A DNA stretch of 64,000 nucleotides, taken from NCBI GenBank assembly GCA_016713305.1, contig JADJPK010000022.1, positions 1 to 64,000 of the forward strand. The letters are read 5' to 3'. This document shows positions 46,968-56,428 of this stretch, piece after piece. Within the stretch, counting starts at the first letter, position 1. Every line of letters begins with the position of its first letter. The notes under the pieces were generated by a model. It was given only the letters and a program-made list of their open reading frames with translations, searched no databases and was not told the DNA's origin. Made by a program: the position numbers and the translations under genes. This DNA comes from Betaproteobacteria bacterium (GTDB lineage: Bacteria > Pseudomonadota > Gammaproteobacteria > Burkholderiales > Ga0077523).

Positions 46968-49900
46968 TGAGTTCCCGCGCTGCAGGATCGGCAAGCGAGA
47001 TCGCATCGCTTCCGGACATCGGTCCGGAACACCGGCCGATGCGGCTCCCCTCTCTCGTCGTTGCAATGGCTGCGCTGTATTTCGTCCTGGCCGTGGCCGG
47101 CATCGTCTTGTCGAGAGAGCCCGGCAGCATCGCCGTGCTGTGGTACGCGAACGCCGTGGCGATCGTGGTGGTGGTGTCGCAGTCCGTCGGACGCTGGCCC
47201 GTGCTGCTCGGCGCGACGGCCCTGGCCTGCGTGGCGGCCAACGTCGCGTACGGCGATTCCCTGCGGATCGCGGCCCAACTCGCCTCGGCCAACGTGGTCG
47301 AGGTGTGGTCCGGAGCAGCTCTGCTGCGCATCACACGCGCGCATCGCCGCATGATTGCCGACCCCAGCCGTTTCTTCCGCTTTCTCGCGGTGGGTTCGCT
47401 GGTTCCGCCGATGGCCGGGGCCACCGTGGCGGCGCTCATGTTCTGGACGCAGGATCAGGAACCGCTCATCCGCGTGTGGCTGTCGTGGTACGAGGGTTCC
47501 GTCCTCGGAAGCTGCTCGCTGCTGCCGCTGGGCTTCGCGCTCCAATCGGCCCCCTGGCACGTCTCCCGTCGCATCCTGTTCAAGGCGGAGTCCATCGCGT
47601 TCTGCCTGCTCGCAGCCGGTGTCGCGCTTCTCGCACTGCTCCGCATGCCGTTCCCCTTTGTCTACCTGTCGCTGCCCCTGGTGTTGGCAGCCGTGCACAC
47701 GCGCTTCATCGTCGTGTGCGCGATGGTGCTGTTCACTTCTCTCGCGGCCGGAGTGCTGACGTCCCAGGGGCTCTTCGTTCCTCCGCCCACGACGGCCGAC
47801 TGGCACGAGGTGCTGTTCTACCTGCCGCTGCTCGCCGCGGTGGTACCGCCGATGCTGCTTTCCGTCGCCATGGAGCAGTCGCGCGGGGTGAACGAGGCCC
47901 GGTACCGGCAGCTCTATCGCAAGACCCCGGCGATGCTCCACTCCCTCGATCTGGATGGGCACCTGCTGAGCGTCAGCGAGATGTGGCTTTCCAAGCTCGG
48001 GTTCCGCGAAGAAGAAGTCCTGGGGCGGCGAATCGTGGACTTCATGACGCCGGATTCGCGCCGGTACGCCATCGAGACCGTCCTGCCGGAACTCAAGCGC
48101 ACTGGCCAGTGCAAGGACCAGGAATTCCAGTTCGTCGCGCGGGGAGGCGTGGTCCTGGATGTGCTCTTCTCTGCCACGCGAAAACGCGGCGAATCGGGAA
48201 AGGTCATCCGGCTCCTCGCCGTGGCGGAGGATGTCACGGACAAGAAGCGTCTCGCTGCGCAATTGGCCGCCGAACACGAACTGCTTCAGGTGACCCTGCA
48301 TTCGATCGGTGATGCGGTGATCACCACCGACCGCCTCGGACGGGTGAAGTACCTGAACCCGGTGGCGCAGAAGCTTGCCGGATGGACGCGTACGGAGGCG
48401 GAGGACAAGCCCGTCGGCGAGGTCTTCAGGGCCATCGACGAGGCAACGCGAACTCCCCTGGCCGATCCGGTCCAGCGGCTGCTGGAGGAAGACAAGGGCC
48501 AGGACGGTCCGATGCCGATGCTGCTCGTCAACCGGGCGGGCGATGAGTTGCCCATCGAAGCATTCGTGTCGCCGATCCGCGCCGCGGATGGCACCCTGCT
48601 CGGTGCCGTCATCGTGTTCCATGACGTGAGCCAGTCGCGCGCCGTGGCGATACGCATGGCTCACCTCGCTCAGCACGATGCATTGACGGATCTGCCCAAC
48701 CGGCTTCTGCTGCAGGATCGCCTGGTGCAGGCCATCCACAGCGCACAACGCAAGCAGTCACGCTTCGCCCTGATGTTTCTCGACCTCGATCACTTCAAGC
48801 ACATCAACGATTCGCTCGGCCACGCCGTCGGTGACGGACTGCTGCGAGCAGTCGCGCAACGGCTGGTGGGTTTGCTGCGGGAGTCCGACACCGTCTGCCG
48901 TCTCGGCGGAGACGAGTTCGTGGTGCTGCTCGGAAATATCGATGCACCCCCGGATGCGGCGGAGGTCGCCGAGAAGATCCTGCGCGTGGTGGCCGAACCG
49001 ATCGATGTCGCCACGCACCGCATCGAGGTCTCGCTGAGCATCGGCATCGCCGTGTATCCGGAGGACGGCGAAGACGACGACACCCTCATGCGTCATGCCG
49101 ATGTCGCGATGTACCGCTCCAAGAAGGAAGGCCGGAATCGCTACCGGTTCTTCTCCCGTTCCATCGGCGCAGAGGCGCTCACCCGGCATGTGATCGAGCG
49201 CGACATGCGGCGCGACCTCGCCACGGGCCGGTTCACCGTTCACTATCAGCCGCAGGTCGACGTGGCGACGGGCCGGATCGAAGGCGTCGAAGCCCTCGTC
49301 CGCTGGCCGCGGGTGTCGGACGACTTGATGCTGCCGGCGGAATTCCTGGCCGTGGCGGAAGACAGCGGACTCATCGTTGCGCTGGGCCGACAGGTGCTCC
49401 GGGAGGCTTGCGGGCAGATGAGACGTTGGCGCGAATCGGGAAGCCACCCGCCACGGCTCGCAGTGAATCTATCCAGTGCTCAGTTCGCCGATGGGGGTCT
49501 CGTGTCCATGGTCACCGAGGTGGTGGAGGAGTTCGGACTCGCACCCGGCATGCTGTCCCTCGAACTCACCGAGAGCACACTGCTGCAGAACGCCGAGCAC
49601 GCACGGGGTGTCATCGGGCAACTGAAGGCGGCGGGCGTGCGGCTGGTGATCGACGACTTCGGCGCGGGTTACTCGAGCCTCGGCTATCTCAAACGCTTCG
49701 AAGCCGACGAACTCAAGATCGACGAAAGCCTGACGCGCGGCATCGAGAACGACGCCGACGATCTGGAGATCGTCTCGGCGATCGTCTCGCTTGCTCGCAG
49801 CCTTCGCCTGGCGGTGGTGGCGGAAGGCGTCGAGACTCCGCGACAACTGCGGCTGCTCGAGCACGCGGGCTGCCATCTGATGCAAGGCAACCTCATTGCG

Positions 49901-50008
49901 CCTCCCGCTCCCGCGAACCAGATTCAAGCATTGCTGGCCGGTGGCCGGCTACCCGTACCGGACGCGGACGACATTGCGGTCGGATCTTCCGCGTCGCACG
50001 AAGGCTGA
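46967..50008 (+). CDS. MASE1-PAS-PAS-GGDEF-EAL cyclic-di-GMP enzyme
   Basis: A 1,013-residue protein from ATG 46967. MASE1 membrane sensor with about eight helices (residues about 25-300), two PAS domains, a GGDEF domain with intact RLGGDEFVVLL, and an EAL domain starting at VHYQPQVDVATGRIEGVEALVRW and continuing through DDFGAGYSSLGYLKRF and VAEGVET. Both c-di-GMP synthesis and breakdown are therefore possible; the net direction cannot be read. Overlapped start with the solute-binding protein suggests that it reports a bound ligand into c-di-GMP signalling. Confidence 0.93.
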   Translation: MSSRAAGSASEIASLPDIGPEHRPMRLPSLVVAMAALYFVLAVAGIVLSREPGSIAVLWYANAVAIVVVVSQSVGRWPVLLGATALACVAANVAYGDSLRIAAQLASANVVEVWSGAALLRITRAHRRMIADPSRFFRFLAVGSLVPPMAGATVAALMFWTQDQEPLIRVWLSWYEGSVLGSCSLLPLGFALQSAPWHVSRRILFKAESIAFCLLAAGVALLALLRMPFPFVYLSLPLVLAAVHTRFIVVCAMVLFTSLAAGVLTSQGLFVPPPTTADWHEVLFYLPLLAAVVPPMLLSVAMEQSRGVNEARYRQLYRKTPAMLHSLDLDGHLLSVSEMWLSKLGFREEEVLGRRIVDFMTPDSRRYAIETVLPELKRTGQCKDQEFQFVARGGVVLDVLFSATRKRGESGKVIRLLAVAEDVTDKKRLAAQLAAEHELLQVTLHSIGDAVITTDRLGRVKYLNPVAQKLAGWTRTEAEDKPVGEVFRAIDEATRTPLADPVQRLLEEDKGQDGPMPMLLVNRAGDELPIEAFVSPIRAADGTLLGAVIVFHDVSQSRAVAIRMAHLAQHDALTDLPNRLLLQDRLVQAIHSAQRKQSRFALMFLDLDHFKHINDSLGHAVGDGLLRAVAQRLVGLLRESDTVCRLGGDEFVVLLGNIDAPPDAAEVAEKILRVVAEPIDVATHRIEVSLSIGIAVYPEDGEDDDTLMRHADVAMYRSKKEGRNRYRFFSRSIGAEALTRHVIERDMRRDLATGRFTVHYQPQVDVATGRIEGVEALVRWPRVSDDLMLPAEFLAVAEDSGLIVALGRQVLREACGQMRRWRESGSHPPRLAVNLSSAQFADGGLVSMVTEVVEEFGLAPGMLSLELTESTLLQNAEHARGVIGQLKAAGVRLVIDDFGAGYSSLGYLKRFEADELKIDESLTRGIENDADDLEIVSAIVSLARSLRLAVVAEGVETPRQLRLLEHAGCHLMQGNLIAPPAPANQIQALLAGGRLPVPDADDIAVGSSASHEG

Positions 50009-50059
50009 GCGGGTTTCCTGACGGCCGTCGCAGCGTGCGGCGACCGTCAGCCGTTCGCG

Positions 50060-50707
50060 CTACTGGAACAGGTAACCCACGCCTGCGGCGTAGTGGTTGT
50101 AAGCGCCCTGACCGCTGTAGGTCGAACCGAGGTTGTTGAAGCGCGTGTACTCGAGCCGTCCGAACAGATTCGGCGTGAGGTGGACTTGCAGGCCAAGCCC
50201 CCAGTACGAGCGCGTGGTGGACGTGCTCGCCTCGAAGGGCTCCCCGGTTTCGTACTTGTTGCGGGCCCACACGAAGCCGAACTTGCCGTAGACGGACGCC
50301 GTGTCGCTGACAGGCAGGTAACCCACCAGGGCGGCCAGGGGACCGCGAATCTTCGTCACCGAAGTGAAGTTGCCCCCTGCACCCGAGGCGCGGAGCGTGA
50401 TCCGGCCGAGATCGCCGTAACCGCCTTCGATGCCGAAGTACTGATTGAACCGGTAGCCGACGAGAGCCATGCCGTTGTACCGCTTGGCCTCGACCGTTTG
50501 CGCCGTGAGCGGCGCTCCGACCACACTCTCTGCCCGCGCGAGGCTGGCGCTGCTGTCGTTGCCCTGAGACACGCCCAGGCTGCCGAACACGTAAAGACCG
50601 GTGTTGTCGGGCGCCTTGGGACGGCTGACCGTGGGCGCTTTTTCCTGGGCTACGGCAGAGGTTCCCGCCGCCGCGGCGAGAAGGGCGACGAGGATCTTCA
50701 TCCGCAT
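50060..50707 (-). CDS. Small outer-membrane beta-barrel protein
   Basis: A 215-residue protein. ATG 50707 has GGAG nine bases upstream; ATGs at 50713 and 50701 are alternatives. Signal peptide (MKILVALLAAAAGTSAVAQ), then alternating beta strands: GLYVFGSLGVSQG, ALVGYRFNQYFGIEGGYGDLG, LAALVGYLPVSDTASVYGKFGF, ending in AGVGYLFQ with a terminal aromatic residue. It belongs to the OmpA-like 8-stranded barrel type (porin/OmpW-like), without an OmpA tail. Substrate unknown. Confidence 0.88.
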   Translation of the reverse strand: MRMKILVALLAAAAGTSAVAQEKAPTVSRPKAPDNTGLYVFGSLGVSQGNDSSASLARAESVVGAPLTAQTVEAKRYNGMALVGYRFNQYFGIEGGYGDLGRITLRASGAGGNFTSVTKIRGPLAALVGYLPVSDTASVYGKFGFVWARNKYETGEPFEASTSTTRSYWGLGLQVHLTPNLFGRLEYTRFNNLGSTYSGQGAYNHYAAGVGYLFQ

Positions 50708-50840
50708 GATCATTCGCTCCGTTGATATTGGTGTGGATGCCCGGCAAGCATGCAAATGGGATAGTCCGGACGATCAGGGTACTTATAACGGATGCATGAA
50801 GTCAAAACTTAGGAGTGCGATGCGCGATCGATGGAGACCC

Positions 50841-50880
50841 ACCCTCATCCTGTCCTTCTCCCTGAAGGAGAAGGGACCTG
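50841..50880. repeat. Dispersed palindromic repeat, copy A
   Basis: ACCCTCATCCTGTCCTTCTC on the plus strand is the reverse complement of the core AGAAGGACAGGATGAGGGT, followed by CCTGAAGGAGAAGGGACCTG. Two more copies of the same core (GGAAGGACAGGATGGGGATG) lie at 59.3 kb. The central CTTCTCC/GGAGAAG pair forms a hairpin. This is a short intergenic repeat of the kind found many times in related genomes. Confidence 0.75.
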
Positions 50881-50965
50881 CTGCCGGAGAGGAAAGGTGA
50901 GGATGGGCAGCGGCAGCGAGTCCGGCCCGGACTCACGACCGGGCCGACCCCCGCCGCCGCTCAGT

Positions 50966-53857
50966 TCACCCGCAGCTCCCCACCGCCCCGCACGCGGTGC
51001 AGAAATCGCAACCATCCTTCTTGATCACCGTCTGGTTGCCGCACTCGCTGCACAGGCCGCCCGCCTGGACCCTGGGTGCGCCGGCGTCGCAGGGTGTTTC
51101 GAGGATGCCCATTTCCCTGCGCGGGTAGCCGTCCTCGTCCAGCACGCCCAGCATCGCGTACCGGTGCACGATCAGCCGCGCGAGATAGGCAACCGTGGAC
51201 GGATACGTCTGCTGGCGGCGCTCGCCGGGCACGAACGCCATGAAATCCCCCAGCGGCTCGGACCAGTTGAGCAGCTTGCGCAGCTTCATGCCGATCCACG
51301 CCGGATCGATCACGCGCATGTCCAGCGACAGCAGCCGCGCGAGGCCATCCAATGCGCGCGGGTAATGCCCCGCCAGGAACATCGCATACGGCCGGGTCAC
51401 GCCGTCGGGCAGCGTGATCTCCTTCACGCCCAGAACGAAGTCCTCGCCGGACGCCGGGTTCTGGATGTCCACCGTCCAGGAAAGGGTCCCGTCCGTGCCG
51501 GTCTTGGGTTCATCCACCGCGAACATCGCATCGAGCACGGGGTGGGGGCGGCCCACCGGCGACAGCAGGTCCGGCGCCTTGTCGTCCAGCGCCCCCAGCT
51601 TGTCGCAACGCCAGCGGATGACGTGCGCGAGACCCGCCACGACGCTCGGCACCAGCTTGCGTTCGCCCGAAGGCGGCATCGGCATCATGAAAGAGTGCTC
51701 GCCGGGCGTCATCGCCAGCACGTCGAGCTTGAGCTTGAGCCACGCCCGGTCGTTGGCCCGCATGTCCATCGACAACGACTTCGCCACGGCACCGAGACCC
51801 CGCGGCTGCTCGGCCCCGTTCACCCAGACCTCGAACGGGAACGCCCGGCCTTCTTCTTCCACGTGCCCCACGAACAGGGCGAACTCGCCGCCCGGGTGCG
51901 GGATCATGAAGGTCCATGCGGGATTGCCGCCGGGCAGCTCCGGCCGGCCCGGCCACACCAGCGACGCCAGCACCGGCATCGGCAGCGACTGGATCGACAG
52001 CCGGCGGTTGGCTTCGTCGATGTGCACGTCGCTCGGGGCGCTCTTCGAATCGGACTTGTTCTCCGTGTTCACCGACAAGACGGCGCCCAGAACCGAATTG
52101 GGCCGGTACGTGGCGAGGCCCTTGAGACCTGCCTTCCACGCGGCCATGTACAGATCCTCGAAGTCCGCGTACGGATAGTCCTCGGGAACGTTGACCGTCT
52201 TGGAGATGCTGGTGTCGATGTACGGGGCGACGGCCGCGACCATGTCCTTGTGGGCGGTCGCGGAGATCTCCAGCGCCGTCACGAAGTACGGCGGCAGTTC
52301 CTTCATGTTGCCGCCCAGGTGCTTGTACAGACGCCAGGCGTAGTCCTCGACCTGATACTCGCGCCACGTGCCGTCCGCCATCAGCTTGCGCCGGGTGTAG
52401 GTCCACGAGAAGGGCGGCTCGATGCCGTTCGACGCGTTGTCGGCGAAGGCGAGGCTGATGGTTCCCGTGGGCGCGATCGACAGCAGATGCGAGTTGCGCA
52501 GCCCGTGCTGCCGGATCACCTGCTTGATCTCGGCCGGCAGGCGGGAGGCGAAGCTGCCGCCCGACAGATACATGTCTGCATTGAAGAGCGGGAAGTTGCC
52601 GCGTTCGCGTCCCAGCGCGATCGACGCCATGTACGCCTGATCGCGCATGGCTTCCGCGATGCGCGCCGCCATGGCCCGGGCTTCCGCCGTGTCGTAGCGC
52701 AGCCGGAGCATGATCAGCGCGTCGCCCAGCCCCGTGAAGCCCAGGCCCACCCGGCGCTTCGCTTCCGCCTCCGCTTTCTGCTGCGGCAACGGCCAGTTGG
52801 TGACATCCAGCACGTTGTCCAGCATGCGCACCGCCACGCCCACGTCCTCGCCGAAGCCCTGGAAATCGAAGCTCGCCGCCTCCGTGAATGGCTCGCGCAC
52901 GTACTGGGTCAGGTTGATCGAGCCCAGATCGCAGCAGCCGTAGGGCGGCAGGGGTTCTTCCGCGCAGGGGTTGGTGCTCTCGATGGTCTCGCAGTAGTAC
53001 AGGTTGTTGTCGCGGTTGATCCTGTCCAGGAACAGGACACCCGGTTCGGCGTGATCGTAGGTGGAGCGCATGATCTGGTCCCACAGCGTCCGTGCCCTGA
53101 TCTTGCGATACACCCACATGCCGTCTTCGCGGCAGTACGCGCCCGCGGCCTTCTCGTCGGCCGAAGGTTCCGCCCGGTGCACCAGTTCGACTTCGCCGTC
53201 GGAATCCACGGCCGTCATGAACGTGTCCGTCACGCCCACGGAGACATTGAAGTTGGTGAGATCCCCGCGGTCCTTGGCGTGGATGAATTCCTCCACGTCG
53301 GGGTGGTCGCAGCGAAGCACGCCCATCTGCGCGCCGCGCCGCGAACCGGCGGACTCGACCGTTTCGCACGACCGGTCGAACACGCGCATGTACGACACCG
53401 GTCCGCTGGCCCGGGACATCGTGCCGCGCACCAGCGCTCCGGTGGGGCGGATCGACGAAAAGTCGTAGCCCACGCCTCCGCCACGGCGCATGGTCTCCGC
53501 CGCTTCCGCCAGCGCGGTGTAGATGCCCGGACGTCCGTCCGAGACTTCCGTGATCGAGTCACCGACCGGCTGCACGAAGCAGTTGATGAGCGTTGCGGCG
53601 AGCGAAGTACCCGCGGCGGAATTGATCCGGCCTGCCGGCACGAAGCCGCGTTCCAGCGTTTGCAGGAATTTTTGCTCCCACACGGCACGTTCTTCCGGCA
53701 ATTCGGCCTGTGCCAGCGCGCGGGCGACCCGGCGACGGACATCGGTTGCGGTCTTTTCGTTTCCCTTCGCGTATTTTTCTTCGAGAACTTCTCCGGAGAT
53801 TTCCTGCGGTGCGAGCGTCTTCACGCTTGCTGCCGTCACCACACCCGTCTTGCCCAT
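50966..53857 (-). CDS. nrdJ: Adenosylcobalamin-dependent (class II) ribonucleoside-diphosphate reductase
   Basis: A 963-residue protein from ATG 53857. Full-length class II enzyme: FVPAGRINSAAGTS, INCFVQPVGDS, GYDFSSIRPTGALVRG, STNPCAEEPLPPYGCCDLG (NPCAE active-site segment), LSIAPTGTISLAFADNASNG, and a C-terminal zinc ribbon CSECGN...CDFCTACG. It makes deoxyribonucleotides using vitamin B12 instead of oxygen, so it works with or without oxygen. There is no intein. No B12 riboswitch is seen upstream. Confidence 0.97.
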   Translation of the reverse strand: MGKTGVVTAASVKTLAPQEISGEVLEEKYAKGNEKTATDVRRRVARALAQAELPEERAVWEQKFLQTLERGFVPAGRINSAAGTSLAATLINCFVQPVGDSITEVSDGRPGIYTALAEAAETMRRGGGVGYDFSSIRPTGALVRGTMSRASGPVSYMRVFDRSCETVESAGSRRGAQMGVLRCDHPDVEEFIHAKDRGDLTNFNVSVGVTDTFMTAVDSDGEVELVHRAEPSADEKAAGAYCREDGMWVYRKIRARTLWDQIMRSTYDHAEPGVLFLDRINRDNNLYYCETIESTNPCAEEPLPPYGCCDLGSINLTQYVREPFTEAASFDFQGFGEDVGVAVRMLDNVLDVTNWPLPQQKAEAEAKRRVGLGFTGLGDALIMLRLRYDTAEARAMAARIAEAMRDQAYMASIALGRERGNFPLFNADMYLSGGSFASRLPAEIKQVIRQHGLRNSHLLSIAPTGTISLAFADNASNGIEPPFSWTYTRRKLMADGTWREYQVEDYAWRLYKHLGGNMKELPPYFVTALEISATAHKDMVAAVAPYIDTSISKTVNVPEDYPYADFEDLYMAAWKAGLKGLATYRPNSVLGAVLSVNTENKSDSKSAPSDVHIDEANRRLSIQSLPMPVLASLVWPGRPELPGGNPAWTFMIPHPGGEFALFVGHVEEEGRAFPFEVWVNGAEQPRGLGAVAKSLSMDMRANDRAWLKLKLDVLAMTPGEHSFMMPMPPSGERKLVPSVVAGLAHVIRWRCDKLGALDDKAPDLLSPVGRPHPVLDAMFAVDEPKTGTDGTLSWTVDIQNPASGEDFVLGVKEITLPDGVTRPYAMFLAGHYPRALDGLARLLSLDMRVIDPAWIGMKLRKLLNWSEPLGDFMAFVPGERRQQTYPSTVAYLARLIVHRYAMLGVLDEDGYPRREMGILETPCDAGAPRVQAGGLCSECGNQTVIKKDGCDFCTACGAVGSCG

Positions 53858-53987
53858 TCGACTTTTCTCCTGCGCATGGCGCCCGCCAGCGGGCCCATCG
53901 CCATCAACATGTCATCCATCGGTCCGATACTTGCCTCAGGACTGCACACGCAGCAGTCGAGACAGAACTTCGAATACGGTCGTCGTC

Positions 53988-54161
53988 ATGAAACTCTTCC
54001 AGTGGACCCCAGGTCCGGAAACGAACGGTGAGCCCGCTGCTCACGAGTGGGCCGAATACAACCTGCCGGCGGATTTCCAGAGTCCGGCTCTCGCACTGCC
54101 CGAATCCGAGCGGTACCCGGAATCGGCTGCGGTTTCGTCTCCGATCAGCGACGACTACTGA
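53988..54161 (+). CDS. Small hypothetical protein (57 residues)
   Basis: ATG 53988 to TGA 54161. MKLFQWTPGPETNGEPAAHE..., acidic and Pro/Ser-rich, no signal peptide or helix. It is divergent from nrdJ and 34 bases before the glycosyltransferase-like gene. Codon usage is acceptable but there is no homology I can name. Real gene status moderate. Confidence 0.45.
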   Translation: MKLFQWTPGPETNGEPAAHEWAEYNLPADFQSPALALPESERYPESAAVSSPISDDY

Positions 54162-54194
54162 CGCCTTCGCCGCCGGAACCCAAGCCAGAGCCGA

Positions 54195-55283
54195 TTGGCT
54201 TCACCTCAGCACATCGTCGTAGACATCTCGGCGCACGGATTCGGTCACATCGCCGTGACCGCACCGGTGTTGAATTGTCTCACCGAGCGCCTCCCAACGC
54301 TCGAAATCACCGTGCGTTCCGCGGCATCAAGTGCCAAGTTGCGCGAACACATTCGTGCACCGTTCCGCCACATCGATGCATCGTTCGACATCGGCATGGC
54401 GATGTCCGATGCACTGACCGTCGATGCCGCCAGGAGTCTTTCCTACTACCGCGAGATCCACACTGATTGGGATCAAACAGTCGATCGTGCGAGCCGCGAC
54501 CTCGCGGCCCTCTCGCCTTCGATCGTGCTGTCCAACGTGCCCTACGTCACGCTGGCCGCCGCCCAACGCGCGCGCATTCCGGCTGCGGCGCTGTGCTGCC
54601 TTCACTGGGCCGCCAGCTTCCAGCACTACTGCGGACGCGAACCCCGGGCCGCCGCCATCGACGCCCGGATCCACGCCGCCTACGATTCCGCCCGGCCGTT
54701 CATCTGCCCCGTGCCGCGCATGCCGATGCCGGGCCTGACGAACCTCGCGCAGATCCCGCCCATCGGCCGCATCGCCACGGTCCGCCGCGCCGAACTGCGC
54801 GACCGTCTGGGACTGCCCGCCGACGCCAGGCTGGCACTGATGTCCCTGGGGGGATTCGGTTTCGATCTGGACGTGAGCCGCTGGCCCGGGCTCGGGGGCT
54901 GGAAGATCCTGAGTGGCATGGCGCTCACGGGCCGGCACCCCGACGTGATCTCCGTGGATGGCCTGCCCATGTCGTATATCGACGTTTTCGGGTCGGTGGA
55001 TGGCGTCATCACCAAGCTGGGCTACGGGACAGTCGCCGAAGCCGGCATCAACGGCATCCCTGTTCTCTATGTGCCCCGCGACGGCTGGCCGGAGGAACCC
55101 TGCCTCGCCCAGTGGCTCGAAGACAATGGCCGTTGCCGCCGGATAGCCACGGACGCCCTCTTGGACGGGGCTTTCGTACGGGACCTGGACCGCCTCCTGC
55201 TCCACCCTGCCCCGGCGCGGCCCGCGCCTGCCGGTGCCGCCGCGGCCGCTTCTATATTGGAACGAATGCTCCTGGATGCGTAA
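54195..55283 (+). CDS. GT-B glycosyltransferase-like protein
   Basis: About 362 residues from TTG 54195 (the only plausible start). The opening VVDISAHGFGHIAVTAPVLNCL is the GT-B N-terminal strand-loop with the GHx motif of UDP-glycosyltransferases; the C-terminal half has the nucleotide-sugar segment VDGVITKLGYGTVAEAGINGIPVLYVPRDGWPEEP, as in MurG/UGT-type enzymes. Substrate unknown. Its last bases overlap the start of the protease gene, so the two are likely co-transcribed. Confidence 0.8.
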   Translation: MASPQHIVVDISAHGFGHIAVTAPVLNCLTERLPTLEITVRSAASSAKLREHIRAPFRHIDASFDIGMAMSDALTVDAARSLSYYREIHTDWDQTVDRASRDLAALSPSIVLSNVPYVTLAAAQRARIPAAALCCLHWAASFQHYCGREPRAAAIDARIHAAYDSARPFICPVPRMPMPGLTNLAQIPPIGRIATVRRAELRDRLGLPADARLALMSLGGFGFDLDVSRWPGLGGWKILSGMALTGRHPDVISVDGLPMSYIDVFGSVDGVITKLGYGTVAEAGINGIPVLYVPRDGWPEEPCLAQWLEDNGRCRRIATDALLDGAFVRDLDRLLLHPAPARPAPAGAAAAASILERMLLDA

Positions 55284-56286
55284 CTCCCTGACCTTCCACC
55301 TCCTGCGATTCCTGACCGCGGCCGCCCTGCAGCTCTGCATGGCCACGGCCTTCGCCGTCGTCGATGGCGAACTGGACCCGAACACGGTGGAATCCACCTG
55401 GGCGGGCGTCGGCAGCATCACCGTGGGCGAGGGCACCTATTCCGGCACCCTCATCGCCCCCAATTACGTACTGACGGCGGCCCACGTGGTGGGTAATCGC
55501 CGGCCCGAAGAGATCACCTTCAATCTGAACTACGGCGGCGATCTCACCCACCGGATCAAGGCCGAAGCCATCTATCTGCGCCCGGGATTCCTCGGCGCCG
55601 TGGGTTTCAAGCCCGGAGGGGAGAAGGACCTCGCCGTCATCCGGCTTGCCGAACCCGCCCCAGCCGGGGTGCCCATCTACGAACTGTATGAAGACGACCT
55701 CCCGCAGGGTTCCATCGTCACCTTCGTGGGCTACGGCGGCAGCGGCATGGGTGCCCTGGGCGCCACGGAAAAGGGCCAGCCCCAGTCCAAGCGGTGGGGG
55801 TCCAACGTGGCGGACTGCTTCGCCTTCACGCCCGGCCCGGAAAACTGCGACATGATCGACCTCCTGGGCAACGGGCCCAAGGCGATCTACCTCTTCGACT
55901 TCGACCCGCCTTCCCGCCCCGGCCAGAAACCCAACGGCCGGCTCCCCTTCAACGAGGCGACCCTGGCGGGCGGGGATTCCGGCAGTCCGGCATTTGTCTA
56001 CGTACAGGGGCAGTGGCGCGTTGCCGCGGTCAACACCTTCGTGACACGCGACGGGCCCAATGGCCGCACCAGTGTTTTCGGCACGGCGGGTGGCGGCGTG
56101 CTCGTTTCGGGAGAGAACGGGCACTGGATCCGGAGCATAATCGCCCCTGCCGAACATGGGCTTGCGCCGCAATCACTGCCCAGCGGCCACCTGCCCGAAC
56201 CGCAAACATGGTTCTTGCTTGGGTTCGGCCTGCTGAACGTGGCGGTTGCCGTCTGGCGACAGGTTCGCAGTTTCACGAACCCGTAA
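55276..56286 (+). CDS. Trypsin-like serine protease with PEP-type C-terminal tail
   Basis: A 336-residue protein from ATG 55276. Signal peptide (LRFLTAAALQLCMATAFA), then a trypsin fold with the full triad: His in VLTAAHVVG, Asp in KDLAVIRLAE, Ser in GGDSGSPAFVY. The end LPEPQTWFLLGFGLLNVAVA followed by VWRQVRSF is a PEP motif, hydrophobic helix and basic residues, so this is a likely exosortase substrate. Placed just before the epsD-led cluster, it may be exported and anchored with the other PEP-CTERM proteins. Confidence 0.88.
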   Translation: MRNSLTFHLLRFLTAAALQLCMATAFAVVDGELDPNTVESTWAGVGSITVGEGTYSGTLIAPNYVLTAAHVVGNRRPEEITFNLNYGGDLTHRIKAEAIYLRPGFLGAVGFKPGGEKDLAVIRLAEPAPAGVPIYELYEDDLPQGSIVTFVGYGGSGMGALGATEKGQPQSKRWGSNVADCFAFTPGPENCDMIDLLGNGPKAIYLFDFDPPSRPGQKPNGRLPFNEATLAGGDSGSPAFVYVQGQWRVAAVNTFVTRDGPNGRTSVFGTAGGGVLVSGENGHWIRSIIAPAEHGLAPQSLPSGHLPEPQTWFLLGFGLLNVAVAVWRQVRSFTNP

Positions 56287-56428
56287 TGCCCGGCGCGCGC
56301 AACCCGGTACAAGTGGCGAACCGAAATGGCGGCGATGTGACACATCGCCGCAACCAAGCACGGTTAGCCTGCCGCGTCCGGCCGGTGGCCGTCACACCCT
56401 AATCCCCATAAATCAATCGAGGATCCCA

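Noticed and set aside
53858..53987. Cobalamin riboswitch upstream of the B12-dependent nrdJ
   Set aside because: Only 130 bases separate nrdJ from the small ORF, and no B12-box or stem pattern is visible.
50831..54031. Open frame over 1,000 codons on the plus strand opposite nrdJ
   Set aside because: An antisense shadow of nrdJ: low-complexity His/Arg/Val composition and no domain.
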